From positions 1 to 7,633 of the forward strand of contig DFGZ01000225.1 of NCBI GenBank assembly GCA_002371295.1: 7,633 bases of DNA, in the 5' to 3' direction. This document shows positions 1 to 6,316 of this stretch, one piece after another. The stretch is from Oribacterium sp. UBA3737 (GTDB taxonomy: Bacteria > Bacillota_A > Clostridia > Lachnospirales > Lachnospiraceae). The translations under genes and the position numbers were made by a program. The notes under the pieces are model-generated. The model was given only the letters and a program-made list of their open reading frames with translations. It did no database searches and was not told the origin of the DNA. Each line of letters begins with the position of its first letter. Positions within the stretch are counted from its first letter, which is position 1.

Positions 1-418
1 GCATTTACGTTTCATCGGCATTGATGTCGGTAATCCGCATGCGGTTTATTTCCTGTCTGATAATACTGAGCTTGATGTTTCTGAGGTCTCTGATTTGGAT
101 TTTCTTTTATATGGACATGATTTTGAGACCCATGAGCGCTTTCCCGAGAAGGTGAATTCAGAGTTCATCAAGGTGATCTCCGAAACTGAGATAGACTTCA
201 GGGTATGGGAGAGAGGCTCGGGCGAGACCCTGGCATGCGGAACAGGAGCGACTGCTTCGGTCGCTGCGGGATGCATGGCCGGAAAGCTTAAGGCTGACAC
301 AGAAGTAACGGTTCACCTTATAGGTGGAGATTTAAAAATTAAATATGAATCTGCCACCGGCCGCTGCTTTATGACAGGACCTGCGGCGGAAGTCTTCAGT
401 GGAGATTTTCCTGTTTGA
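1..418 (+). CDS. dapF: Diaminopimelate epimerase, C-terminal half (5' end outside the window)
   Basis: The reading frame is open from base 2, so the gene begins upstream; 138 codons of a family usually near 275 residues are visible. Known family role: cytoplasmic, cofactor-independent interconversion of LL- and meso-diaminopimelate for lysine and peptidoglycan. Seen here: GNPH (29-40), the ERFPEKVN segment, and ERGSGETLACGTGA, whose cysteine at 236-238 matches the second of the two catalytic cysteines. The first catalytic cysteine lies in the missing half. The frame ends in GDFPV and TGA at 416-418. The ATG at 95 is an internal methionine, not the start. Nothing in the visible half looks broken. 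A gap of more than 300 bases and GC-rich hairpins separate it from carA, so it is probably a separate transcription unit. Confidence 0.95.
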   Translation, partial: HLRFIGIDVGNPHAVYFLSDNTELDVSEVSDLDFLLYGHDFETHERFPEKVNSEFIKVISETEIDFRVWERGSGETLACGTGATASVAAGCMAGKLKADTEVTVHLIGGDLKIKYESATGRCFMTGPAAEVFSGDFPV

Positions 419-430
419 TTAAGTGAAAAA

Positions 431-466
431 TCCGGTGGTCTGTACCGGACCGGGAAACCCGGTTTT
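431..466 (+). terminator. Tandem GC-rich hairpins after dapF, possible weak terminator
   Basis: Thirteen bases after the dapF stop, TCCGGT (431-436) can pair with ACCGGA (444-449). ACCGGG (449-454) can pair with CCCGGT (458-463) across an AAA loop, followed by TTTT and then CGATGTTT. The second hairpin with its short T-run has terminator form, but the T-run is brief. The arms are near copies (CCGGT/ACCGG), so alternative pairings are possible. Termination of dapF transcripts is an inference. Confidence 0.5.
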
Positions 467-488
467 CGATGTTTCCCAAAGCTTATAA

Positions 489-513
489 GATGCCTTCACA
501 GAATAATGGCATC
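489..513 (+). other. Small inverted repeat upstream of the carA leader
   Basis: GATGCC (489-494) and GGCATC (508-513) are perfect complements around a 13-base AT-rich spacer. It lies just upstream of the candidate carA -10 box, so it could be a protein-binding dyad or an RNA hairpin in read-through from dapF. I have no family assignment for it. Confidence 0.3.
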
Positions 514-527
514 AGTCACTTAAATCG

Positions 528-533
528 TATAGT
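528..533 (+). promoter_or_regulatory. Candidate -10 box for the carA operon
   Basis: TATAGT matches five of six positions of the TATAAT consensus. A start about 7 bases downstream would place the 5' end near 540, directly at the base of the first leader hairpin (541-575). No good -35 box lies at normal spacing: 505-510 is AATGGC, and the better TTCACA at 495-500 is too far away. The site is therefore supported mainly by position. Confidence 0.35.
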
Positions 534-540
534 ATGCAGC

Positions 541-655
541 TTTAAATTCACAGGTCCCGGATCGGTGAATTTAGATATACGTTATGCGGTTAGAGCCTCT
601 CCGTAGAATATTTTTCTTTCGTGAGAAGCTTTACGGAACCCGGGTAATCATATCT
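541..655 (+). ncRNA. Structured 5' leader of carA, candidate regulatory RNA
   Basis: Seen directly: hairpin 1 pairs TAAATTCAC (543-551) with GTGAATTTA (565-573), extendable to 541/575, with inner pairs closing on a CCCGG loop (556-560). Hairpin 2 pairs TCCGTA (600-605) with TACGGA (632-637) and has an inner stem TTCT/AGAA (614-617/624-627). The loop of hairpin 1 is complementary to CCGGG at 640-644, so a pseudoknot is possible. AGATAT (573-578) is complementary to ATATCT (650-655) and would enclose hairpin 2. A terminator follows at 661-695. I do not recognise a T-box (no AGGGTGG-type motif), a PyrR site or a known riboswitch. A switch controlling carAB is an inference. Confidence 0.5.
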
Positions 656-660
656 GGACA

Positions 661-695
661 AAAGATAGGGGTGCATCATACATCTCTATTTTTTT
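661..695 (+). terminator. Intrinsic terminator/attenuator before carA
   Basis: ATAGGGGTG (665-673) pairs along all nine positions with CATCTCTAT (681-689), two pairs being G-U, around a 7-base loop. An unbroken T-run (689-695) follows, and A661-A663 can pair back with part of it. It sits about 60 bases before the carA start with no obvious promoter between, so it would block operon transcription unless bypassed. Rival pairings exist: TATCT (651-655) with AGATA (663-667), CCTCT (596-600) with AGGGG (667-671), and TCTCT (683-687) with AGAGA (697-701). Confidence 0.65.
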
Positions 696-753
696 GAGAG
701 AATACCTGAGATAAAAGCATGACGAAAAGTTTTTACATCACAAAGGAGAAACA

Positions 754-1863
754 ATGGACGCATTTCTGATTCTAGAAGATGGAACTGTTTTCAAAGGAAC
801 ATCAATCGGCGCTGAGAAAGAGGTCATTTCCGAAGTTGTATTCAACACTTCCATGACCGGTTATCTTGAGGTTTTAACGGACCCTTCTTATGCCGGACAG
901 GCAACTGTCATGACTTATCCTTTGATTGGTAATTATGGTATCTGTTACGACGATATGGAGTCGGAACGCCCATGGCTGGACGCATTTATAGTTCGTGAGC
1001 TCTCACGTGTGCCGTCCAATTTCAGATCTGAAAATACAATCCAGAACTTTTTAAAGAAAAATGATATACCGGGAATCGCCGGAATCGATACAAGAGCCCT
1101 TACAAAGATCCTTCGTGACAAGGGAACCATGAACGGTATGGTTACTACCAGACGTTATAACGGTGAAGCTCTTAAGGATGTCCTTTCAAAGATAAAGGAA
1201 TACTCTGTCACAGGCGTTGTGGCAAAGACAACTACAAAGGGAGTTTTCGTTGCAAAGGCTCAGAATCCCGACGGTACACGTTACACCGGAAATAAGGATC
1301 CTAAGAGAGTTGCATTCCTGGATGTTGGTGCAAAGAGAAACATCATCAGATCCCTCCAGAGACAGGGCTGTGATGTGACTGTTTATCCTGCCGACACAAG
1401 TGCCGAGACTATCCTTGGTCAGAATCCTGACGGAATCATGATTTCCAACGGCCCGGGAGACCCTAAGGAGAATGTTTCCATTATTAAGGAAATCAGGAAG
1501 CTCTACGATTCAGATGTGCCTATCTTTGCCATCTGTCTCGGACACCAGCTCATGGCTCTTGCCACAGGAGCAGATACCTTCAAGCTTAAGTATGGTCACC
1601 GCGGAGGAAACCATCCTGTAAAGGACCTTTCCAACGGACGTGTTTACATCACATCCCAGAACCACGGTTATGCGGTTGATCCGAAGTCACTGGATCCGAA
1701 GATCTGTGAGGAGGCCTTTGTCAATGTCAACGACGGTACAAATGAAGGTCTTAAGTATGTGGGCAAGAACATCGTTACGGTTCAGTACCATCCGGAAGCC
1801 TGTCCAGGACCTAAGGACAGTGCATACCTGTTCGAGCGTTTTATGAAGATGATGGAGGCATGA
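754..1863 (+). CDS. carA: Carbamoyl-phosphate synthase, glutamine-hydrolysing small subunit
   Basis: This is the glutaminase subunit of carbamoyl-phosphate synthase. It releases ammonia from glutamine and passes it to CarB, in the cytoplasm, at the entry to pyrimidine and arginine synthesis. The 369 residues are normal family length. Residues 1-140 are the small-chain N-terminal domain, with FNTSMTGYLE near 30 and GIAGIDTRALTK near 107. From about 185 comes a class I glutamine amidotransferase domain: SNGPGDP (231-237), nucleophile Cys261 in CLGHQ, GHRGGNHPV (281-289), SQNHGYAV (301-308) and the His346/Glu348 pair in YHPEA. The catalytic triad is complete. AAGGAG (743-748) lies 5 bases before the ATG and fixes the start. 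Transcription probably has to pass the attenuator-like terminator at 661-695. The gene leads an operon with carB, whose ribosome binding site lies in its last codons. Confidence 0.97.
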   Translation: MDAFLILEDGTVFKGTSIGAEKEVISEVVFNTSMTGYLEVLTDPSYAGQATVMTYPLIGNYGICYDDMESERPWLDAFIVRELSRVPSNFRSENTIQNFLKKNDIPGIAGIDTRALTKILRDKGTMNGMVTTRRYNGEALKDVLSKIKEYSVTGVVAKTTTKGVFVAKAQNPDGTRYTGNKDPKRVAFLDVGAKRNIIRSLQRQGCDVTVYPADTSAETILGQNPDGIMISNGPGDPKENVSIIKEIRKLYDSDVPIFAICLGHQLMALATGADTFKLKYGHRGGNHPVKDLSNGRVYITSQNHGYAVDPKSLDPKICEEAFVNVNDGTNEGLKYVGKNIVTVQYHPEACPGPKDSAYLFERFMKMMEA

Positions 1864-1867
1864 GAGA

Positions 1868-4800
1868 ATGAAGGATAACAGCATTAAAAAAGTATTGATG
1901 ATCGGTTCAGGACCTATAGTTATCGGTCAGGCCGCAGAGTTCGATTATGCGGGAACACAGGCCTGCCGTTCACTTAAGGAAGAGGGCGTTGAAGTAGTTC
2001 TTCTTAACTCAAACCCTGCCACCATCATGACAGATAAGGATATTGCAGACCATGTTTACATCGAGCCTCTTACCATAGATGTTCTGGAAAGGCTTATAGA
2101 GAAGGAGAAGCCGGATTCTATCCTTCCTACTCTCGGAGGCCAGGCCGGACTTAACCTTGCCATGGCTCTCGATGAGTCAGGCTTCCTTAAGTCCCACAAT
2201 GTAAGACTCATCGGAACCACAGCCCTTACCATCAAGAAAGCTGAGGACCGTCTTATGTTCAAGGAGACCATGGAGAAGATCCATGAGCCCGTTGCTCCTT
2301 CAGAGGTGGTTCATTCAGTTGAAGACGGATTAAGAGTGGCAGAGGAAATCGGCTACCCTGTAGTGCTCCGTCCTGCATACACTCTCGGAGGATCAGGCGG
2401 CGGTATCGCAGAGAACCGTGAGGAGTGCACAGAGATACTTGAGAACGGTCTCAGACTTTCCAGAGTTCATGAGGTTCTGGTAGAGAAGTGCATCGCAGGA
2501 TGGAAGGAAGTTGAGTACGAGGTAATCCGCGATTCAGCCGGTAATGTTATCACAGTCTGCAACATGGAGAACATCGACCCTGTTGGCGTCCATACAGGTG
2601 ACTCTATCGTAGTTGCACCATCACAGACTCTGGGAGACAAGGAGTATCAGATGCTCCGTACCTCAGCTCTCAATATCATTACAGAGCTGGGTATCACCGG
2701 AGGATGTAACGTACAGTACGCACTTCATCCTGAGAGCATGGAGTACTGTGTAATCGAGGTTAATCCGCGTGTGTCCCGTTCTTCGGCCCTGGCTTCAAAG
2801 GCAACAGGGTATCCTATTGCAAAGGTGGCAGCCAAGATCGCTCTCGGATACACTCTTGATGAGATTAAGAATGCAGTAACAGGAAAGACCTACGCATCCT
2901 TCGAACCTATGCTTGACTATGTGGTAGTAAAGATGCCTCGTCTTCCTTTTGACAAGTTCATAACCGCAGAGCACACTCTCGGAACACAGATGAAGGCCAC
3001 AGGTGAGGTCATGGCCATCGCCAACAACTTCGAGGGCGGTCTCATGAAGGCTATACGTTCACTTGAGCAGCATGTGGATTCACTGCTTTCCTATGACTTC
3101 TCGGACCTTGACGATCACGACCTTCACAAGCTCCTTCACAGAGTTGATGACCGCCGTATATGGGTAATTGCAGAGGCTCTGCGCCGCGGTTACAGCTATG
3201 AGGAGATCCACAATATCACAAAGATAGATGAGTGGTTCATTGATAAGATAAAGATACTTGTTGACATGGAGAACCGCCTTAAGGGTGAGTCCATGAACGA
3301 GACTCTGCTCCGTGAGGCTAAGAGAATTGAGTTCCCTGACAATGTCATCGCCCGTCTCACCGGTTATGAAGAGTCAGAGATCGCAGAAATGCGTGATAAG
3401 TATGGTATCCATGCAGCCTTCAAGATGGTTGATACCTGTGCCGCCGAGTTTGAGGCGGAGACACCGTACTACTACAGTGTGTTCGGTTCAGAGAATGAGT
3501 CTACAGGTGCATTCCGTGACCCTGCAAAGAAGAAAAAGGTACTGGTTCTCGGCTCCGGACCTATCCGTATCGGTCAGGGTATCGAGTTCGACTTCTGTTC
3601 CGTACACTGCACATGGCAGTTCAAAAAGGAAGGCTACGAGACTATAATTATAAATAACAACCCGGAGACTGTTTCAACAGACTTCGATATCGCAGATAAG
3701 CTTTACTTCGAGCCCCTTACACCGGAGGATGTTAAGAATGTGGTGGATGTGGAGAAGCCTGACGGAGCAGTGGTTCAGTTCGGCGGACAGACAGCCATTA
3801 AGCTTGCTGATGCGCTGGAGAAGATGGGAGTTCCTATACTCGGAACACAGCAGGATGATGTGGATGCAGCAGAGGACCGTGAGAGATTCGATGCCATCCT
3901 TCAGGAGACCGGCTGTCAGCGTGCTGCAGGTAAGACTGTATTTACAGCTGAGGAGGCGAAGGAAGCTGCCGGTGAGCTGGGCTACCCTGTACTTGTACGT
4001 CCTTCATATGTACTTGGCGGTGCAGGAATGCGTATAGCCATCTGTGACGAGGATATAGACGAGTACATCGGAGAGATCAATCAGATCGCCCAGGAGCATC
4101 CTATACTTGTAGATAAGTACATCCGGGGAACTGAGCTTGAAGTTGATGCAATATGTGACGGCAAAGACATTCTCATCCCTGGAATCATGGAGCATATAGA
4201 AAGAACAGGTATCCATTCCGGAGACTCTATTTCCATCTACCCGGAGAGAAGCCTCACTCAGACTGCAAAACAGAGGGTTATCGATTATACAGAGCGTCTT
4301 GCAAAGGCACTCCATGTTATCGGTATGGTAAATGTTCAGTTCATAGCTGACGGTGACGATGTGTACATCATCGAGGTAAATCCACGTTCCTCAAGAACAG
4401 TACCTTACATCAGCAAGGTGACAGGCATACCTATAGTTCCGCTGGCTACACAGATTATCTGCGGACATACCATAAGAGAGCTTGGTTACGAGCCGGGTCT
4501 CCAGAAGGAAGCGGATTACTATGCTATAAAGATGCCTGTATTCTCCTTTGAGAAGATCAAGGGCGCAGATATCAGCCTCGGACCTGAAATGAAGTCCACG
4601 GGTGAGTGCCTCGGTATAGCAAAGTCCTTTAACGAGGCTCTTTACAAGGCATTCCAGGGTGCCGGAATCCAGCTCCCCAAGTACAAGAACATGGTCATCA
4701 CGGTAAAGGATGAGGACAAGGCTGAGATAGTTCCTATCGCAAAGCGTTTTGAGGATCTCGGTTACAGGATCTTCGCGACCCACGGTACCTTCAAGGCACT

Positions 4801-5083
4801 TTCTGACGGCGGTGTAAAGTGCTATCAGGTTCGCAAGGTAGAACAGGAGTCTCCTAACATCCTGGATCTTGTTCTCGGACATGAGCTCGATATAGTTATA
4901 GATATTCCTAAGGAAGGCGCAGAGGCAAGCAAGGATGGCTTTGTTATCAGAAGAAATGCAGTAGAGACAGGTGTCAATGTTCTTACTGCAATTGATACTG
5001 CCAATGCTCTTGCAACTTCACTTGAAAATAAATCATCAGAGCTTCACCTCATAGATATTGCGAAGCTTGATGATAATGACTGA
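1868..5083 (+). CDS. carB: Carbamoyl-phosphate synthase, large (ammonia-channelling) subunit
   Basis: CarB uses bicarbonate, two ATP and ammonia from CarA to make carbamoyl phosphate. At 1071 residues it is full length. Domain order is standard: first ATP-grasp half (about 1-400; GSGPIVIGQ at 13, RPAYTLGGSGGG at 168, EVNPRVSRSSA at 297), oligomerisation region (about 400-550), second ATP-grasp half (about 550-935; GSGPIRIGQ at 562, RPSYVLGGAGM at 711, EVNPRSSRTVP at 836), and a C-terminal methylglyoxal-synthase-like allosteric domain (about 936-1071) with THGT (971-974) and VRKV (988-991). The loop after it reads IDIPKEG (1011-1017), where E. coli as I recall has INTTSGR; UMP/IMP control may therefore differ. 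GGAGG at 1854-1858, inside carA, lies 9 bases before the ATG. The start is 4 bases after the carA stop, which suggests coupled translation. Confidence 0.97.
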   Translation: MKDNSIKKVLMIGSGPIVIGQAAEFDYAGTQACRSLKEEGVEVVLLNSNPATIMTDKDIADHVYIEPLTIDVLERLIEKEKPDSILPTLGGQAGLNLAMALDESGFLKSHNVRLIGTTALTIKKAEDRLMFKETMEKIHEPVAPSEVVHSVEDGLRVAEEIGYPVVLRPAYTLGGSGGGIAENREECTEILENGLRLSRVHEVLVEKCIAGWKEVEYEVIRDSAGNVITVCNMENIDPVGVHTGDSIVVAPSQTLGDKEYQMLRTSALNIITELGITGGCNVQYALHPESMEYCVIEVNPRVSRSSALASKATGYPIAKVAAKIALGYTLDEIKNAVTGKTYASFEPMLDYVVVKMPRLPFDKFITAEHTLGTQMKATGEVMAIANNFEGGLMKAIRSLEQHVDSLLSYDFSDLDDHDLHKLLHRVDDRRIWVIAEALRRGYSYEEIHNITKIDEWFIDKIKILVDMENRLKGESMNETLLREAKRIEFPDNVIARLTGYEESEIAEMRDKYGIHAAFKMVDTCAAEFEAETPYYYSVFGSENESTGAFRDPAKKKKVLVLGSGPIRIGQGIEFDFCSVHCTWQFKKEGYETIIINNNPETVSTDFDIADKLYFEPLTPEDVKNVVDVEKPDGAVVQFGGQTAIKLADALEKMGVPILGTQQDDVDAAEDRERFDAILQETGCQRAAGKTVFTAEEAKEAAGELGYPVLVRPSYVLGGAGMRIAICDEDIDEYIGEINQIAQEHPILVDKYIRGTELEVDAICDGKDILIPGIMEHIERTGIHSGDSISIYPERSLTQTAKQRVIDYTERLAKALHVIGMVNVQFIADGDDVYIIEVNPRSSRTVPYISKVTGIPIVPLATQIICGHTIRELGYEPGLQKEADYYAIKMPVFSFEKIKGADISLGPEMKSTGECLGIAKSFNEALYKAFQGAGIQLPKYKNMVITVKDEDKAEIVPIAKRFEDLGYRIFATHGTFKALSDGGVKCYQVRKVEQESPNILDLVLGHELDIVIDIPKEGAEASKDGFVIRRNAVETGVNVLTAIDTANALATSLENKSSELHLIDIAKLDDND

Positions 5084-5085
5084 TA

Positions 5086-5091
5086 GGGAGG
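5086..5091 (+). promoter_or_regulatory. Ribosome binding site of arcC, deciding between two ATGs
   Basis: GGGAGG lies just after the carB stop. Only 3 bases separate it from the ATG at 5095, but 9 bases separate it from the ATG at 5101. Normal spacing favours the second start, giving a protein beginning MSKKRMVIALG. Confidence 0.6.
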
Positions 5092-5100
5092 AAAATGAAC

Positions 5101-6036
5101 ATGAGTAAGAAGCGTATGGTTATAGCTCTCGGTCACAAGGATCTGGGCTTTACACTTCCTGAGCTTAAGGCTGCGACAGAAAAGACAGCCGTTATGATAG
5201 CTGATTTTATCGAAAATGGATATCAGGTGGCACTGGTCTTCTCGAATGCTCCGCAGGTAGGTATGATACATACCGCAATGAAGAATCTTTCCGACGAGTA
5301 TCCTGAGCAGTATGTCACTACACCTCTCAGTGTCTGCTCTGCCATGAGCCAGGGTATGATAGGATATGATCTTCAGAATTCGGTGAGAGCAGAGCTTGTT
5401 AAGAGAGGTATCTATAAATCTGCCTCCACAGTTCTTACACAGGTACTGGTGGATCCTTATGATGAGAGCTTCTACAATCCTATCAAGAAGGTCGGAAAGA
5501 TCATGAACAGAGAAGAGGCTAAAAGAGAAGAGGACAACGGAAATCATGTAGTCATGATCTCGGAGGAAAAGTTCCAGCGTATAGTTCCTGCTCCTGTACC
5601 AAAGTCCATAGTGGAGATAGATGCCATAAAGGCCCTTCTGGATGCCGATCAGGTAGTCATAGCCTGCGGCGGAGGCGGAATCCCTGTATTGAGACAGGGC
5701 AACAACCTTAAGGGGGCTGCAGCGGTCATTGAAAAGGACAGAACAGCAGGTCTTCTTGCAAAGGAGATCGATGCGGATATTCTGCTCATCACAACAGCGG
5801 TTGATCAGGTATCACTCAATTTCGGACAGCCTGATGAGAAGCCTCTCAGTAAGATGTCCATAGAAGAGGCTAGACAGTACATTAAGGACGGACACTTTGA
5901 GTTTAAATCCATGCAGCCGAAGGTAGAGGCCGGAATCGAATTCGTGGAGGCCGGAAACGGCAGACGTGCCATCATCACATCAATGGAGCTGGCAGAGAAG
6001 GCTGTAGCCGGACTTGCAGGTACTACTATTGCATAA
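5101..6036 (+). CDS. arcC: Carbamate kinase-like protein (amino acid kinase family)
   Basis: The family interconverts carbamoyl phosphate + ADP and carbamate + ATP in the cytoplasm. The 311 residues from this start (313 from the ATG at 5095) match the usual length. Seen: SAMSQGMIGYDLQN (about 80-93), VLTQVLVDPYDE (about 111-122), NPIKK (126-130), CGGGGIPV (189-196), VIEKD (209-213) and MQPKVEA (271-277), so the lysines I associate with phosphate transfer are present. Odd: the first glycine-rich loop reads ALGHKDLG (9-16) rather than the usual ALGGNA, and the second FSNAPQVG (47-54) rather than HGNGPQVG. I believe some Lachnospiraceae enzymes carry related variants (GHEALG, HSNAPQV), so this may be a clade trait rather than decay. 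It follows carB by 17 bases, in the same operon. No arcA or arcB is in the window, so the direction of the reaction in the cell is open. Confidence 0.88.
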   Translation: MSKKRMVIALGHKDLGFTLPELKAATEKTAVMIADFIENGYQVALVFSNAPQVGMIHTAMKNLSDEYPEQYVTTPLSVCSAMSQGMIGYDLQNSVRAELVKRGIYKSASTVLTQVLVDPYDESFYNPIKKVGKIMNREEAKREEDNGNHVVMISEEKFQRIVPAPVPKSIVEIDAIKALLDADQVVIACGGGGIPVLRQGNNLKGAAAVIEKDRTAGLLAKEIDADILLITTAVDQVSLNFGQPDEKPLSKMSIEEARQYIKDGHFEFKSMQPKVEAGIEFVEAGNGRRAIITSMELAEKAVAGLAGTTIA

Positions 6037-6062
6037 TAGGGGTCTCGGATAAATAAACTTGA

Positions 6063-6108
6063 ATTAAAAGCCACGTGGGGTTAAAATTTCCACGTGGCTT
6101 TAATTTTT
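6063..6108 (+). terminator. Strong intrinsic terminator of the carA-carB-arcC operon
   Basis: AAAGCCACGTGG (6067-6078) pairs perfectly over 12 bases with CCACGTGGCTTT (6090-6101) around an 11-base AT-rich loop. The stem extends by three more pairs past one bulged A, and TTTTT follows at 6104-6108. The A-rich 5' flank makes it symmetrical and possibly bidirectional, but no minus-strand gene is seen. It lies 27 bases after the arcC stop. Confidence 0.92.
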
Positions 6109-6198
6109 CGCGATAAGGCTGCGAAGGGTATGTCTTTACGCATGAATATGCATTTGACAGCCCGGTTCATCGGGCATGGTGCTTCTCTGCTGCTCGAT
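6107..6198 (+). repeat. Structured intergenic repeat, copy A
   Basis: This is copy A of an element repeated at 7370-7464. The conserved core is 6139-6172, and 32 of its 34 bases match 7404-7437, including TTTGACAGCCCGG. A GGCTG motif (6117-6121) precedes it and is complementary to CAGCC inside the core (6158-6162). Hairpin a: TGCG (6120-6123) with CGCA (6139-6142), plus AAG/CTT with a two-base bulge. An alternative is TTCGC/GCGAA (6107-6111/6121-6125). Hairpin b: ATCGGGCA (6169-6176) with TGCTCGAT (6191-6198), one G-U pair, 14-base loop containing GCTTCT. The element begins in the T-run of the arcC terminator. TTGACA inside the core has no -10 box at the right distance, so it is probably not a promoter. 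I recognise no known family. Confidence 0.7.
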
Positions 6199-6226
6199 TT
6201 ATGATTGAGAAATATGTTTCATCATG

Positions 6227-6246
6227 GCAGTACGTTTCTGTACTGC
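6227..6246 (+). repeat. Extra hairpin with GTTTCT loop after repeat copy A
   Basis: GCAGTAC (6227-6233) and GTACTGC (6240-6246) form a perfect 7-base stem around GTTTCT. The surroundings (TTCATC before, TTTAAAA after) resemble hairpin b of copy B, which has TTCATC, a GTTTCT loop and then TTAAAA. It may be a third, partial copy of that hairpin. It lacks a T-run, so it is unlikely to terminate transcription. The rest of 6199-6316 before the glycosyltransferase shows only a small CCGG/CCGG dyad (6270-6288) and no convincing promoter. Confidence 0.5.
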
Positions 6247-6316
6247 ACTTCGTTTAAAATTAAAGGTTTCCGGGTATGAGCATTCCGGCAATCTGAGAAA
6301 ATTGTGAGGAAAATCA

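Noticed and set aside
95..418. Independent 107-codon gene starting at 95
   Set aside because: The frame is open to the window edge and shows dapF motifs (GNPH) before the ATG, so this is the tail of a truncated dapF.
541..610. PyrR-binding site (pyrimidine attenuation) in the carA leader
   Set aside because: The region has TTTAAA...CACAG and a UCC-like loop but lacks the conserved GAGAGGCU-type segment; AGAGCCTCT at 592-600 has it only in the complement.
419..753. T-box leader before carA
   Set aside because: No AGGGTGG-type T-box sequence precedes the terminator and no specifier-loop architecture was recognised.
4391..4882. Minus-strand ORF of 163 codons inside carB
   Set aside because: It lies wholly antisense to the highly conserved carB, has no ribosome binding site or recognisable domain, and is a codon-usage shadow.
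5044..5547. Minus-strand ORF of 167 codons across the carB-arcC junction
   Set aside because: It is antisense to two well-supported genes, has no recognisable protein features and reads like reverse-complement translation.
6155..6183. Promoter from the conserved TTGACA in the repeat
   Set aside because: At 17 bases downstream the copies read TGGTGC and GGGGTT, neither like a -10 box; the conservation is better explained by the repeat itself.
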